In this document: positions 46,046-55,643 of the stretch, piece after piece | Position numbering within the stretch: the first letter of the stretch is position 1 | Layout: each line of letters begins with the position of its first letter | DNA from: Pseudomonas sp. RIT623 | GTDB taxonomy: Bacteria; Pseudomonadota; Gammaproteobacteria; Pseudomonadales; Pseudomonadaceae | Assembly: GCF_004519305.1 (NCBI RefSeq) | Contig: NZ_SOZA01000001.1 | Coordinates: forward strand, 248,001-312,000 | Direction: 5' to 3' | Length of the DNA: 64,000 nucleotides | The notes under the pieces: generated by a model | Seen by the model: the letters and a program-made list of their open reading frames with translations, nothing else | What the model was told of the DNA's origin: nothing | Databases searched by the model: none | Translations under genes and position numbers: made by a program

Positions 46046-48229
46046 TCATATGGCTTCCAGCTTGGCGTAACCGAGCATCAGCCACTTGCTACCTTCGGAG
46101 AAATTCACCTGCACCCGGGCCTGGGCGCCGGACCCCTCGAAGTTGAGGATCACCCCCTCGCCGAATACCGCATGCTGCACCCGTTGGCCCAGATTGAATG
46201 CGGTCTGCGGGATGTTGGCATTGGCGAACAGGCTGCTGGCGGGTGTCTTGGCGCCGCCGAACGGGCGGCTGACAGTGTTCGACAGGCGCACTTCCTGCAC
46301 CAGCCCGGCCGGAATCTCGCGGACGAAACGCGACACCTTGTTGTAGGTCTCGCTGCCATACAGGCGACGGGTCTCGGCGTAGGTCATCACCAGCTGACGC
46401 ATGGCCCGGGTGATGCCGACATAGGCCAGGCGGCGCTCCTCTTCGAGGCGCCCGGGTTCTTCCAGGCTCATCTTGTGCGGGAACAGGCCTTCCTCCATGC
46501 CCACCAGGAACACGTAGGGGAACTCCAGGCCCTTGGCGCTGTGCAGGGTCATCAGCTGGATGCTGTCCTCGTGCTCGTCGGCCTGGGTGTCGCCGGCCTC
46601 CAGCGATGCGTGGCCGAGGAAGGCCGACAGCGGCGACAGGTCGGCGTCTTCGTCGCTGGTTTCGAAGTTGCGCGCGGCGCTGACCAGTTCCTCAAGGTTT
46701 TCCACCCGGGCCTGGCCTTTCTCGCCCTTTTCTTCCTGGTGGTAGATGATCAGCCCGGATTGCTCGATGACGGTCTGGGTCATCAGGTGCAGCGGCATGT
46801 CCAGGACCTTGGCCGCGAGGTTCTCGAGCAGTTCGATGAATGCCCCCAGGGCGCTGGCGGCACGGCCCTTGAGGGCCTTGGCGGCAAGCAGCTGGCACAT
46901 GGCGTCCCACATCGACAGCTGGCTGTGCCGGGCGTGTTCGCGGATCGCCTCGACGGTTTTCTCGCCGATGCCGCGCGGCGGCACGTTGATCACCCGCTCC
47001 AGCGCGGCGTCGTTGCCGCGGCCTTCGAGCAGGCGCAGGTAGGCCATGGCGTTCTTGATCTCGGCGCGCTCGAAGAAGCGCTGGCCGCCATAGATGCGGT
47101 AGGGCACGCGCTCGCGCAGCAGGGCCTCTTCCAGCACCCGCGACTGGGCGTTGGAGCGGTACAGGATGGCGATCTCGTTGCGCGCGCTGCCCTGCTTGAT
47201 GATGCTTTCGATGGTCTCGACCACGTAGCGCGCTTCGTCGTGCTCGTTGTACGCGGCGTACAGCGTGAGCGGTTCGCCCTCGCCCATGTCGGTCCACAGT
47301 TCCTTGCCCAGGCGCCCGCTGTTGTTGGCGATCAAGGCGTTGGCGGCCTTGAGGATGCCGCCGGTGGAGCGGTAGTTCTGCTCCAGGCGGATCAGCTCGG
47401 CGTCGGGGAAGTCGGCGGTGTACTGGTGGATGTTCTCGATCTTGGCGCCGCGCCAGCCGTAGATCGACTGGTCGTCGTCGCCCACCGCCATCAGGCTGTC
47501 GCCGCCGCAAGCGAGCAGGCGCAACCAGGCGTATTGCACGGCGTTGGTGTCCTGGAACTCGTCCACCAGGATGTGCCGGAAGCGGCGCTGGTAGTGGTGC
47601 AGCAGGTCTGGCTGGTCGCGCCACAGGTCGAGGGCGCGTAGCAGCAGTTCGGAGAAATCGATGACCCCGGCGCGATCACAGGCCTGTTCGTAGGCCACAT
47701 AGATGTCGCGCATGGTGGCCAGGAACAGGTCGCCGCTGGCCTGGATGTGGCGCGGGCGCAGGCCCTCGTCCTTCTGCCCGTTGATGAACCACTGGACCTG
47801 GCGCGCCGGCCACTTTTGCTCGTCCAGGCCCATCTCGCGGATCACCCGCTTGATCAGGCGCTGCTGGTCGTCGCTGTCGAGGATCTGGAAGTTCTGCGCC
47901 AGGCCTGCTTCCTGCCAGTGGGCGCGCAGCAAGCGATGCGCCAGGCCGTGGAAGGTACCCACCCACATGCCGGCTGGGTTGATACCCAGCAGTTGCTCGA
48001 TACGCTGGCGCATTTCCGCCGCGGCCTTGTTGGTGAAGGTCACCGACAGGATCGAATGCGCCGAGGCCTGTTCGACCTGGATCAGCCAGGCGATACGGTG
48101 CACCAGCACCCGGGTCTTGCCCGAGCCGGCGCCGGCCAATACCAGTTGGCGCCCCTGCGAGGCGGCTACGGCCTGGCGTTGGGCGTCGTTGAGGGAGTTC
48201 AGCAGGAGGGAGAGGTCATCATTGTGCAT
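46046..48229 (-). CDS. uvrD: DNA helicase II UvrD
   Basis: 727-residue superfamily 1A 3'-5' helicase for mismatch and nucleotide excision repair. Motif I is GAGSGKTRVL, motif II VDEFQDTN, motif III DDDQSIYGWRG, motif V TLHSAKGLEFPYV and motif VI YVGITRA. C-terminal Tudor-like tail (GVILNFEGSGAQARVQVNF), which binds RNA polymerase in E. coli. Usual length. Confidence 0.97.
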   Translation of the reverse strand: MHNDDLSLLLNSLNDAQRQAVAASQGRQLVLAGAGSGKTRVLVHRIAWLIQVEQASAHSILSVTFTNKAAAEMRQRIEQLLGINPAGMWVGTFHGLAHRLLRAHWQEAGLAQNFQILDSDDQQRLIKRVIREMGLDEQKWPARQVQWFINGQKDEGLRPRHIQASGDLFLATMRDIYVAYEQACDRAGVIDFSELLLRALDLWRDQPDLLHHYQRRFRHILVDEFQDTNAVQYAWLRLLACGGDSLMAVGDDDQSIYGWRGAKIENIHQYTADFPDAELIRLEQNYRSTGGILKAANALIANNSGRLGKELWTDMGEGEPLTLYAAYNEHDEARYVVETIESIIKQGSARNEIAILYRSNAQSRVLEEALLRERVPYRIYGGQRFFERAEIKNAMAYLRLLEGRGNDAALERVINVPPRGIGEKTVEAIREHARHSQLSMWDAMCQLLAAKALKGRAASALGAFIELLENLAAKVLDMPLHLMTQTVIEQSGLIIYHQEEKGEKGQARVENLEELVSAARNFETSDEDADLSPLSAFLGHASLEAGDTQADEHEDSIQLMTLHSAKGLEFPYVFLVGMEEGLFPHKMSLEEPGRLEEERRLAYVGITRAMRQLVMTYAETRRLYGSETYNKVSRFVREIPAGLVQEVRLSNTVSRPFGGAKTPASSLFANANIPQTAFNLGQRVQHAVFGEGVILNFEGSGAQARVQVNFSEGSKWLMLGYAKLEAI

Positions 48230-48469
48230 CCGGGCATTCTATGGCCGCGCGCAGGCAGGGGCAAACGCCGGCGGCGCAAATCGCCACGGGTTCGTCCAAC
48301 CGTTCATCGGCGCCGCTGGCCAGGGCCCGTGGTTGAGCGGTCGCAGTTAGACGGATGGGACATTTTCGAAATCATGACGCAGAGCAGTTTGGTCCGAGGC
48401 GACGCTTGTGTATGCTCGCTGCACATTTGCGGTTTGCCATAACAAGAACACCACAAGAACCCAGGCCAT

Positions 48470-51346
48470 ATGACCCAGGATTGCATGGCGATCGGAGCAT
48501 CGCCGCAGACGACACGGAGCGTTCGCAGGCAATTCGCCACGCAGCTGTCGATCGAGCGTACCCGCCTGCTTTATCAGGGCTCCTTGCTGCCCACGTTGTT
48601 CATGCTGCTCAACGGCTTGCTGTGCGCCTGGTTGCTTTGGAGCCCTGGGCGCTACCTGCTGGTGGGCGTGTGGTTGGCCTGGCTGCTGGCGTTGGTGGCG
48701 CTGCGGGTGATTCAGGTGGCGGCGTTCGAGCGCGCCACCCCGGTACGTCAGGCCAGGCCGGCTTGGCGACGGATGTTCCTGCTCGGCTCGGCCTTCAGCG
48801 GCCTGACCTTGGCCTGCGCGGCGATTGCCCTGGCGCCGGTGGACAACTTCGTGCAGCAGGCCTGGGTGTTCGGCCTGCTCGGCGCGGCGGCGCTGTCGGC
48901 CAGCGTCGCCTACGCCGTCAGCCTGCCGGCGTTTCTCAGTTTCGCCCTGCCTTGCCTGTTGCCGCCGGTCGCTTTTCTGTTCGTCTACGACGCCGGCCAC
49001 CTGCGGGGCTGGGGCTGGCTTGGATTGATCCTGCTGGCGGCGTTCGTGGTGGTGGCCTGGCAGGTCAACCGGTTGATCGAGCGCGGCCTGCTGCGGCGGT
49101 TTCAGAACCAGGCGCTGATCGAGCACCTGCAAAGTGCCCAACGGCACGGCGAGGACCTCAATCACCAACTCAGCGCCGAGGTGCGTCAGCGCCGTCAGGC
49201 CGAGGACGAACTGCGCCAAGCCCAGGCTGGCCTGGAGCAGCGGGTGGCCCAGCGCAGCCACGAGCTGGACCTGGCCATCCAGGCCCTGAGCAAGAGCGAG
49301 CAACGCCTGGCCCTGGCACTGCAAGCCAGCGAGCTGGGCCTGTGGGACTGGAACCTGGAGACCGACGAGGTCCACCACACCCAACTGCACGCGCTGTTCG
49401 GCCTGGACGCCGAGCAGGTGCGCACGGTGGCCGCCGACCTCAAGCCGCGCCTGCACCCCGATGACCTGCCGCTGTTGCGCCGGACCCTGGTCGAACACCT
49501 CAAGGGCCGCACCGAGGACTATCGCGTCGAGTACCGCGTGCGCCACGCCCAGGGCCACTGGTGCTGGATCGAGGACCGCGGCCGGGCGGTGGAGAGCGAC
49601 GCCGCGGGCAAGGTCCTGCGCATGCTTGGCACGCGCCGCGACATCACCGCGCAAAAAGAACAGGAAGAGCAGCAACGCCTGGCGGCCACGGTGTTCGAGG
49701 CGGCCAGCGAAGGCATCGCCATCCTTGATGCCGAGTTCCAGTTGTTGGCGGTCAACCAGGCGTTCTGCGACGTCACCGGCTATGGCCGCGCCGAACTGAT
49801 CGCCCGCAACGCCCTGGAGCTGCCTTGCAGCCGCGATGCGCGGCGCCACAGCCAGGCCATCGACCAGGCGCTGGAGCAGCAGGGACGCTGGCAGGGCGAG
49901 CTGGTCGAGGCGCGCAAGAACGGCGAGCTGTACCCGCAATGGCTGCAGCTCAACAGCGTGCGTGACGGCCGGGGCAAGATCGTCAATATCGTCGGCTTCT
50001 TCACCGACCTGTCGGCGCGCCGTGAGTCGGAAGAGCGGCTGCGCTACCTGGCGCACTACGACGAGCTCACCGGCCTTGCCAACCGCGCGCTGTTCCGCCT
50101 GCGCCTGCACGAGGCGGCGCAGCGCATCCGCCTGAACGGCCGGAGCCTGGCGCTGCTGCATGTCGACCTGGACCGCTTCAAGCTGCTCAACGAAAGCCTG
50201 GGCCACGAGCTGGCCGACCAGTTGCTGAAGAAGATGGCACAGCGCCTGGCCAATGCGGTACCCGAGGCCGACACCGTGGCGCGGCTGTCCGGCGACGAGT
50301 TCGCGGTGTTGTTCGATGGCTACACCAACCTGTCCAGCCTGGTGCGCGTCACCAGCCGTTTGCTGGACAAGCTGCGCGTACCGCAGCGGGTGGGCGGGCA
50401 CGAGGTCGTGATCAGCGCCTCGGTGGGTATCAGCCTGCTGTCTGACGCCAACTTCGACCTCAATGCGCTGCTCAGCCAGGCCGACATGGCCAAGCAGCAC
50501 GCCAAGCACCTGGGCGGCGACAGCTTCCAGTTCTACACCGAGAGCCTGCGCGCCAGCACCCTGGAGCGACTGCAACTGGAGAACCAGTTGCGCAAGGCGA
50601 TCGACGAGGGGCAGTTGCTGGTCTACTACCAGCCCAAGCTGTGCTTGCGCACCGGGCAGTTGCACGCGGCCGAGGCGTTGGTGCGTTGGCAGCACCCTGA
50701 CTGGGGCATGGTGCCGCCCAGCGAGTTCATCGGCCTGGCCGAGGAAACCGGGCTGATCGCGCCGATGGGTGAGTTCGTCCTGCGCCAGGCTTGCTGGCAG
50801 GCTTGCGAATGGTTGCGCCAGGGCATGGAAGTGCGGGTTTCGGTGAATTTGTCGGTGTATCAATTGCGCCAGGGCAAGTTGGTCAGCCTGGTGCGCCAGG
50901 TCCTGCAGGAGTCGGGGCTGGCGCCACATCTGCTGGAGCTGGAACTGACCGAAAGCCAGTTGATCGACAGCGTCGAGCACATCATCGTCACTTTCGAGCA
51001 GTTACATGCCTTGGGCGTGAAGCTGGCCATCGACGATTTTGGCACCGGTTATTCGTCGTTGAGTTATCTCAAGCGCTTCCCGGTGGACTACGTCAAGATC
51101 GATCAGGCGTTCATCCGCGGTCTGCTCGACGGCAGCCAGGACGCGGCCATTACCCGGGCGATCATCGCCATGGCCAAGAGCCTGCAATTGAAGGTCGTGG
51201 CCGAGGGCGTGGAAACCCTGGAGCAACTGGCATTCCTGCGCGAGCACGGCTGCGATGAAGTCCAGGGTTACCTGATCAGCAGGCCGGTGGACGCCGCTGC
51301 GTTCAAGGCCTTGTTGCAGCAACCACACACTCAATGGAAAGCCTGA
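48470..51346 (+). CDS. Membrane PAS-GGDEF-EAL cyclic-di-GMP protein
   Basis: 958 residues. Five or six membrane helices (about 40-215), a coiled coil (about 225-285), two PAS domains (about 290-400 and 410-530; ASELGLWDWN and ASEGIAILDAEFQL), GGDEF domain with SGDEF at 607-611, and EAL domain with EAL at 735-737, DDFGTGYSSL and EGVET. The EAL catalytic motifs look intact; the GGDEF first Gly is Ser. Probably a cyclic-di-GMP phosphodiesterase with a regulatory or weakly active cyclase half. Divergent from uvrD. Confidence 0.93.
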   Translation: MTQDCMAIGASPQTTRSVRRQFATQLSIERTRLLYQGSLLPTLFMLLNGLLCAWLLWSPGRYLLVGVWLAWLLALVALRVIQVAAFERATPVRQARPAWRRMFLLGSAFSGLTLACAAIALAPVDNFVQQAWVFGLLGAAALSASVAYAVSLPAFLSFALPCLLPPVAFLFVYDAGHLRGWGWLGLILLAAFVVVAWQVNRLIERGLLRRFQNQALIEHLQSAQRHGEDLNHQLSAEVRQRRQAEDELRQAQAGLEQRVAQRSHELDLAIQALSKSEQRLALALQASELGLWDWNLETDEVHHTQLHALFGLDAEQVRTVAADLKPRLHPDDLPLLRRTLVEHLKGRTEDYRVEYRVRHAQGHWCWIEDRGRAVESDAAGKVLRMLGTRRDITAQKEQEEQQRLAATVFEAASEGIAILDAEFQLLAVNQAFCDVTGYGRAELIARNALELPCSRDARRHSQAIDQALEQQGRWQGELVEARKNGELYPQWLQLNSVRDGRGKIVNIVGFFTDLSARRESEERLRYLAHYDELTGLANRALFRLRLHEAAQRIRLNGRSLALLHVDLDRFKLLNESLGHELADQLLKKMAQRLANAVPEADTVARLSGDEFAVLFDGYTNLSSLVRVTSRLLDKLRVPQRVGGHEVVISASVGISLLSDANFDLNALLSQADMAKQHAKHLGGDSFQFYTESLRASTLERLQLENQLRKAIDEGQLLVYYQPKLCLRTGQLHAAEALVRWQHPDWGMVPPSEFIGLAEETGLIAPMGEFVLRQACWQACEWLRQGMEVRVSVNLSVYQLRQGKLVSLVRQVLQESGLAPHLLELELTESQLIDSVEHIIVTFEQLHALGVKLAIDDFGTGYSSLSYLKRFPVDYVKIDQAFIRGLLDGSQDAAITRAIIAMAKSLQLKVVAEGVETLEQLAFLREHGCDEVQGYLISRPVDAAAFKALLQQPHTQWKA

Positions 51347-51367
51347 GAGGTGGTTGCAACACATTGA

Positions 51368-51685
51368 TCAGTGGGTTTCGGTGATTTCGGTGATGCTGGT
51401 GATCAGCTTGCCATCGTGGAAGATATCCACTTTAGGAATGTTGCCGTGATCGCCCGACAGTTCAAGGCTGACGGTCTTGTCGGTCACCACTTGAGTGAAG
51501 AAGCCATCAGCCTTGCTGACGTTAAGGTCCAGCGCCAGGGCCAAGGACTTGTCCTGGCGTGCGCGGACACTCAGTTCGGCATTGATGCCTGGGTGGCCGA
51601 CGGTGACGGTGCCGGAAACCACAAAGCGGGCGTTGCCTGGCATTTTGTCGTTCTGTGCGGTCCAGTTCTTGGTTTCGATATACAT
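51368..51685 (-). CDS. Hypothetical small beta-rich protein
   Basis: 105 residues, start MYIETKNWTAQNDKMPGNAR. No signal peptide, membrane segment or cysteine. Alternating hydrophobic pattern (ARFVVSGTVTVGHPG, KTVSLELSG) suggests a beta sandwich. Family not recognised. Convergent with the GGDEF/EAL gene and upstream of zwf by 93 bp on the same strand. Confidence 0.65.
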   Translation of the reverse strand: MYIETKNWTAQNDKMPGNARFVVSGTVTVGHPGINAELSVRARQDKSLALALDLNVSKADGFFTQVVTDKTVSLELSGDHGNIPKVDIFHDGKLITSITEITETH

Positions 51686-51778
51686 GGTTTTGCTGCCTCG
51701 TTTGGTAGGGCGACGTGGAATACGTCGCCTGGGGTGAGGATCAGCGAATCAGGGGTCCCCTCGGCAGAGGGAGATCTT

Positions 51779-53221
51779 TCAGCTATGCCAATGGCTCCCT
51801 TGGCGTGCCAACAAGCTGTTGGCCTGCTCCGGGCCATTGCTGCCAGCGGGGTAGGGGCGCGGGGCCTGGAAGTGCTCTTGCCAGCCTTGCAGGATCGGGT
51901 CGATCCAGGCCCAGGCGGCCTCGACTTCGTCGCGGCGCATGAATAGCGTCGAATCGCCTTCCAGCACATCCAGCAGGAGGCGTTCGTAGGCCTCCCAACG
52001 GCGAGTCTGGGCGAAGGCCTGGGCCAGGTTGAGGTCCAGCTCGACCGGTGCCAGGCGCATGCCCTTGCCCGGGCTCTTGGTCATCATGCGCAGGCTGATG
52101 TGCTCGTCCGGCTGCAACTGGATCAGCAACTGGTTGACCTGCCCGCCACTGAACAACTCATGGGGCACGGGCTTGAACTGGATGACGATTTGCGACGAGC
52201 GCCGCGCCATGCGCTTGCCGGTGCGCAAGTAGAACGGCACCCCGGCCCAGCGCCAGTTCTCGACGTGCGCCTGCACCGCGACGAAGGTCTCGGTATCGCT
52301 GTCGTTGTCCACATCCTTCTCGAAGTAGTAGGCAGGGACTTCCTGGCCGCCGATCTTGCCAGTGGCGTATTGCCCGCGCACGGTCTTGTCCTGTACGTCT
52401 TGGCCGGTGATCGGCTTGAGCGCGCGGAGGACCTTCACCTTCTCGTCGCGTACCGCCTCGGCCTCGAACTGCGCCGGCGGCTCCATGGCCACCAGGCACA
52501 GCAGCTGCAGCAGGTGGTTCTGCAGCATGTCGCGGGTGGCGCCGGCCCGGTCGTAGTAGGCGCCGCGGTTTTCCACGCCAAGGGTCTCGCACACGCTGAT
52601 CTGCACATGATCGACCTGGCTGTTGCGCCACACCGGCTCCAGCAGGGCATTGGCGAAGCGCAGGGCCATGAGGTTCTGCACTGTCTCCTTGCCCAGGTAG
52701 TGGTCGATGCGGAATACCTGGGACTCGTCGAACACCGCGCCGATCGCCTCATTGATGGCGGTGGCCGATTCCAGCGAATGGCCGATGGGCTTCTCCAGCA
52801 CGATGCGCGCCTCGCTGTCGGCCAGGCCGGCGATGCGCAGGTGGTTGGCGATGGGGACGAACAGCTTGGGCGCGGTGGCCAGGTAGTAGATACGGGTCAG
52901 CCCGCCGGGCTCGCCCAGATAGCGGGCCAGGCGACCGAAGTCGGCGCTTTGCGCGGCATCCATGGGGAAGTAGTCCAGCCGCGCCGAAAAGCGCTGCCAG
53001 ACATCCTCGTCGAAATCCTGGCGGGCGATCTGTGCCCGGCAATGGCGCTCGGCGAGCTTGACGTAGTCGTTGCGCGGCAGTGGCCGCCGAGCCAGGGCAA
53101 TGATCCGCACGGCGTTGTGTAGACGGGCCTCGCGATACAGGTGGTAGAGCGCCGGCAGCAGTTTGTGCAGGGCCAGGTCGCCCGTACCGCCGAAAACCAG
53201 GATGTCGCAAGGAATAGTCAA
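51779..53221 (-). CDS. zwf: Glucose-6-phosphate 1-dehydrogenase
   Basis: 480 residues if started at TTG 53221 (product MTIPCDILVFGGTGDLALHK), which has GTGGAGAG upstream; a GTG at 53236 is in frame but lacks a ribosome site. The coenzyme motif is FGGTGDLALHKL and the active site RIDHYLGKE. It oxidises G6P to 6-phosphogluconolactone for the Entner-Doudoroff and pentose phosphate routes. No pgl or edd is adjacent, so this is probably a second zwf. Divergent from an RpiR-type regulator across a HexR-like operator. Confidence 0.92.
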   Translation of the reverse strand: MTIPCDILVFGGTGDLALHKLLPALYHLYREARLHNAVRIIALARRPLPRNDYVKLAERHCRAQIARQDFDEDVWQRFSARLDYFPMDAAQSADFGRLARYLGEPGGLTRIYYLATAPKLFVPIANHLRIAGLADSEARIVLEKPIGHSLESATAINEAIGAVFDESQVFRIDHYLGKETVQNLMALRFANALLEPVWRNSQVDHVQISVCETLGVENRGAYYDRAGATRDMLQNHLLQLLCLVAMEPPAQFEAEAVRDEKVKVLRALKPITGQDVQDKTVRGQYATGKIGGQEVPAYYFEKDVDNDSDTETFVAVQAHVENWRWAGVPFYLRTGKRMARRSSQIVIQFKPVPHELFSGGQVNQLLIQLQPDEHISLRMMTKSPGKGMRLAPVELDLNLAQAFAQTRRWEAYERLLLDVLEGDSTLFMRRDEVEAAWAWIDPILQGWQEHFQAPRPYPAGSNGPEQANSLLARQGSHWHS

Positions 53222-53265
53222 ACCACCACTCTCCACGTTCGTTTAGCTGGGCGGGTTGGCAAGCA

Positions 53266-53280
53266 TGTAGTATAACTACA
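53266..53280. promoter_or_regulatory. HexR-like operator between zwf and the RpiR gene
   Basis: TGTAGTATAACTACA matches the gammaproteobacterial HexR consensus TGTARTWWWAYTACA at all positions. It lies midway between the divergent zwf and the RpiR/HexR-type regulator, so the regulator probably controls both. Confidence 0.7.
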
Positions 53281-53324
53281 AGAAAGCTACATCCCGGCAC
53301 GCCGATCATAACCGAGTCCAGCCC

Positions 53325-54191
53325 GTGAATCTGTTGCAACATATCGACCAATCGCGGCACCTGCTGCGCAAATCGGAACTCAAAGTGGCCGACCACGTGC
53401 TGCTAGATCCGGCTGCCGTCATGCACAGCTCGATGGCCGACCTGGCGCACAGCGTGGGAATCAGCGAGCCGACCATCGTGCGTTTCTGCCGGGCGATCGG
53501 TTGCTCGGGCTTCCAGGACCTCAAGCTCAAGCTGGCGCAGAGCCTGGCCGCCGGGGCCAGTTTCGGCCAGTTCGCCATCCATGAAGACGACTCGGTCGCC
53601 GACTACAGCCTGAAGATCTTCGACACCACCCTGCACACGCTGATGGAGGTGCGCGAGCACCTCGATCCACAGGCCTTGCAGCAGGCGGTGACGGCCATGG
53701 CCCAGGCCCAGCGCGTGGAGTTCTACGGTTTCGGTGCGTCCGGGGCGGTGGCGGCCGATGCCCAGCACAAGTTCTTCCGTCTGTTGCTCAGCGCCGCGGC
53801 CTATTCCGACCCGCACATGCAGGCGATGTCGGCGGTGACCTTGAAACCGGGCGACGTGGCCGTGTGTATCTCGCAGTCGGGGCGCTCGAAGGATCTGCTG
53901 ATCACCGCCAACCTGGTGCGCGAGAGCGGCGCCAACCTGATCACCCTGTGCCCGAGCCAGACGCCGCTGGCCGAACTGTCGACGGTCAACCTGGCCATTG
54001 ACGTGCACGAAGACACCGAGATCTACACCCCGCTGACCTCGCGCATCGCCCACCTGGTGGTGATCGACGTGCTGGCCATGGGCGTGGCCATGGCCCGCGG
54101 GCCGAGCCTGGTCAACCACCTCAAGAGCGTGAAGCGCAGCTTGCGCAGCCTGCGCCTGTCGCCCAAGTCGATCAAGGCCACCGACGACTGA
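53325..54191 (+). CDS. RpiR/HexR-family transcriptional regulator
   Basis: 288 residues. N-terminal RpiR HTH (SSMADLAHSVGISEPTIVRF, about residues 37-56) and a C-terminal SIS sugar-phosphate domain (YGFGASGAVAADAQ, CISQSGRSKDLL). HexR-type regulators sense KDPG and repress zwf and Entner-Doudoroff genes. Next to zwf with a HexR-like palindrome between them. Whether it is HexR itself or a paralog cannot be decided here. Confidence 0.88.
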   Translation: MNLLQHIDQSRHLLRKSELKVADHVLLDPAAVMHSSMADLAHSVGISEPTIVRFCRAIGCSGFQDLKLKLAQSLAAGASFGQFAIHEDDSVADYSLKIFDTTLHTLMEVREHLDPQALQQAVTAMAQAQRVEFYGFGASGAVAADAQHKFFRLLLSAAAYSDPHMQAMSAVTLKPGDVAVCISQSGRSKDLLITANLVRESGANLITLCPSQTPLAELSTVNLAIDVHEDTEIYTPLTSRIAHLVVIDVLAMGVAMARGPSLVNHLKSVKRSLRSLRLSPKSIKATDD

Positions 54192-54331
54192 CCTGCACGC
54201 TGTTCGTGCATGCGACTGGCGTGGGAGCGGGCTTATCCTCAAGCTTCACGGTTTTGTCACCCTTTCACCACCAAACCGTAAACCCCAAGGCTCACCCTGA
54301 AACTCCCCGCATCCTTTCTGGGAGACAGGCA

Positions 54332-54550
54332 ATGGCACGTGATCACGACGGTGTGTACCAACCCAACGCCAAGGCTCGCAAGCAGCAGGAAAAGGATCAG
54401 CGCCGCATGGAGTTCCGCCGCGCGATCGAATGCTACTGCGACCAGCGCCAGTTGCTGCGCGAGCTGGCCGACTACCCCGACCTGCAGGACCTCACGGTGT
54501 GGCAGGTATCGGCGGCAACTTCCCAGAGAAACGCTCAACAAGCCCGCTGA
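54332..54550 (+). CDS. Small basic hypothetical protein
   Basis: 72 residues from ATG 54332, with GGGAGAC 8 bp upstream. It is rich in Arg, Gln and Lys, with a central helix (RKQQEKDQRRMEFRRAIE) and two Cys-flanked residues. No known domain recognised. The last 59 bp overlap the 3' end of the convergent LysR gene. The good ribosome site supports it as real. Confidence 0.6.
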   Translation: MARDHDGVYQPNAKARKQQEKDQRRMEFRRAIECYCDQRQLLRELADYPDLQDLTVWQVSAATSQRNAQQAR

Positions 54551-55454
54551 TCATTGCACGTTCGCTGCGGATGAACGCTTGAAACGCCAGCGCCACCGGC
54601 GATTGCCGCTTGCTCTTGGACTGCACCAGGCACCAGCTGCGGTACAGCGGCAGCTCTTCGACCGGCAGCTCGCGGAGCACGCCGGTGGCCAGTTCCAGGT
54701 TCACCGCATGGCGGGTCAGCAGGGCGATGCCCAGCCCGGCCACCACGCATTCGCGCTGTGAATCGGTGGAGGCTACCTCCAGGGTCTGGCTGAAGTGCAC
54801 GCGTTTGTCCTTGAAGTATTCCTCGCAGGCCTTGCGTGTCCCCGAGCCCTGTTCGCGGACCAGCAAGGTATGAGGCTCGAGATCTTGCAGGCGCAGGCTC
54901 GGCAGTTGGCACAGCGGATGCTCCGGCGGCGCCACCGCGATGATCGGGTTGTTGAGGAAGGGCAGGAACTCCAGGCCCATGTCCTGGGGCACCATCGACA
55001 TGATGATCAGGTCGTCGCGGTTGTCCGACAGCCGTCGGATCGCCTGGGCCCGATTGACCACCGTCAAGGTGAGGTTGACCTCCGGGTGGCGCTGCTTGAA
55101 GGCGGCGAACAGGTGTGGCACGAAGTACTTGGCGCTGGATTCGATCGCCAGTTTCAGCTGGCCCTGCAGTGAGCCCTGCAGATCCGACAGCTGCATGTCG
55201 AGGTTCTCCAGGCGCCCGAAGATATCCCGGCTGGCGCGTTGCAGCGCCTCGGCGGCTTCGGTCAGGTAGAGCTTCTTGCCGACGTACTCGAACAGCGGCT
55301 GGCCCACCAGCTCCTCGAGCTGGCGGATCTGTAGACTAACGGCGGGTTGCGTCAGCGCCATCTCTTCGGCGGCCCGGCTGTAGGAGCGCAGATCACACAC
55401 CTCGTTGAAGATCTGCAATTGACGCAAAGTCATACGCATCAAGGACTTACGCAT
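54492..55454 (-). CDS. LysR-family regulator next to pyruvate carboxylase
   Basis: 320 residues. N-terminal winged HTH (LRQLQIFNEVCDLRSYSRAA, LTQPAVSLQIRQLEELVG) and a substrate-binding domain. Start at 55454; MTLRQL at residue 8 is an alternative. Divergent from the pycA homolog, as in P. aeruginosa, so it probably regulates pyruvate carboxylase. CysB/CbbR-like overall. Confidence 0.9.
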   Translation of the reverse strand: MRKSLMRMTLRQLQIFNEVCDLRSYSRAAEEMALTQPAVSLQIRQLEELVGQPLFEYVGKKLYLTEAAEALQRASRDIFGRLENLDMQLSDLQGSLQGQLKLAIESSAKYFVPHLFAAFKQRHPEVNLTLTVVNRAQAIRRLSDNRDDLIIMSMVPQDMGLEFLPFLNNPIIAVAPPEHPLCQLPSLRLQDLEPHTLLVREQGSGTRKACEEYFKDKRVHFSQTLEVASTDSQRECVVAGLGIALLTRHAVNLELATGVLRELPVEELPLYRSWCLVQSKSKRQSPVALAFQAFIRSERAMISGLVERFSGKLPPIPATP

Positions 55455-55643
55455 TTTTTCCGGGGCTCCGGCAAAACCTTGTTACCGAACTATAAGCCTT
55501 TGCTAATACTATCTCTAACAAATATTGATTTTTGTTTATCGACCTTCAGCGCTAGGGTGAATACGCGACTGGCCAGCGACGTCTGGTCACGCGCCGACCG
55601 GTAGAACCGGATCGTCTGTTCCTACGGCTTTGGGAAGACTCCA

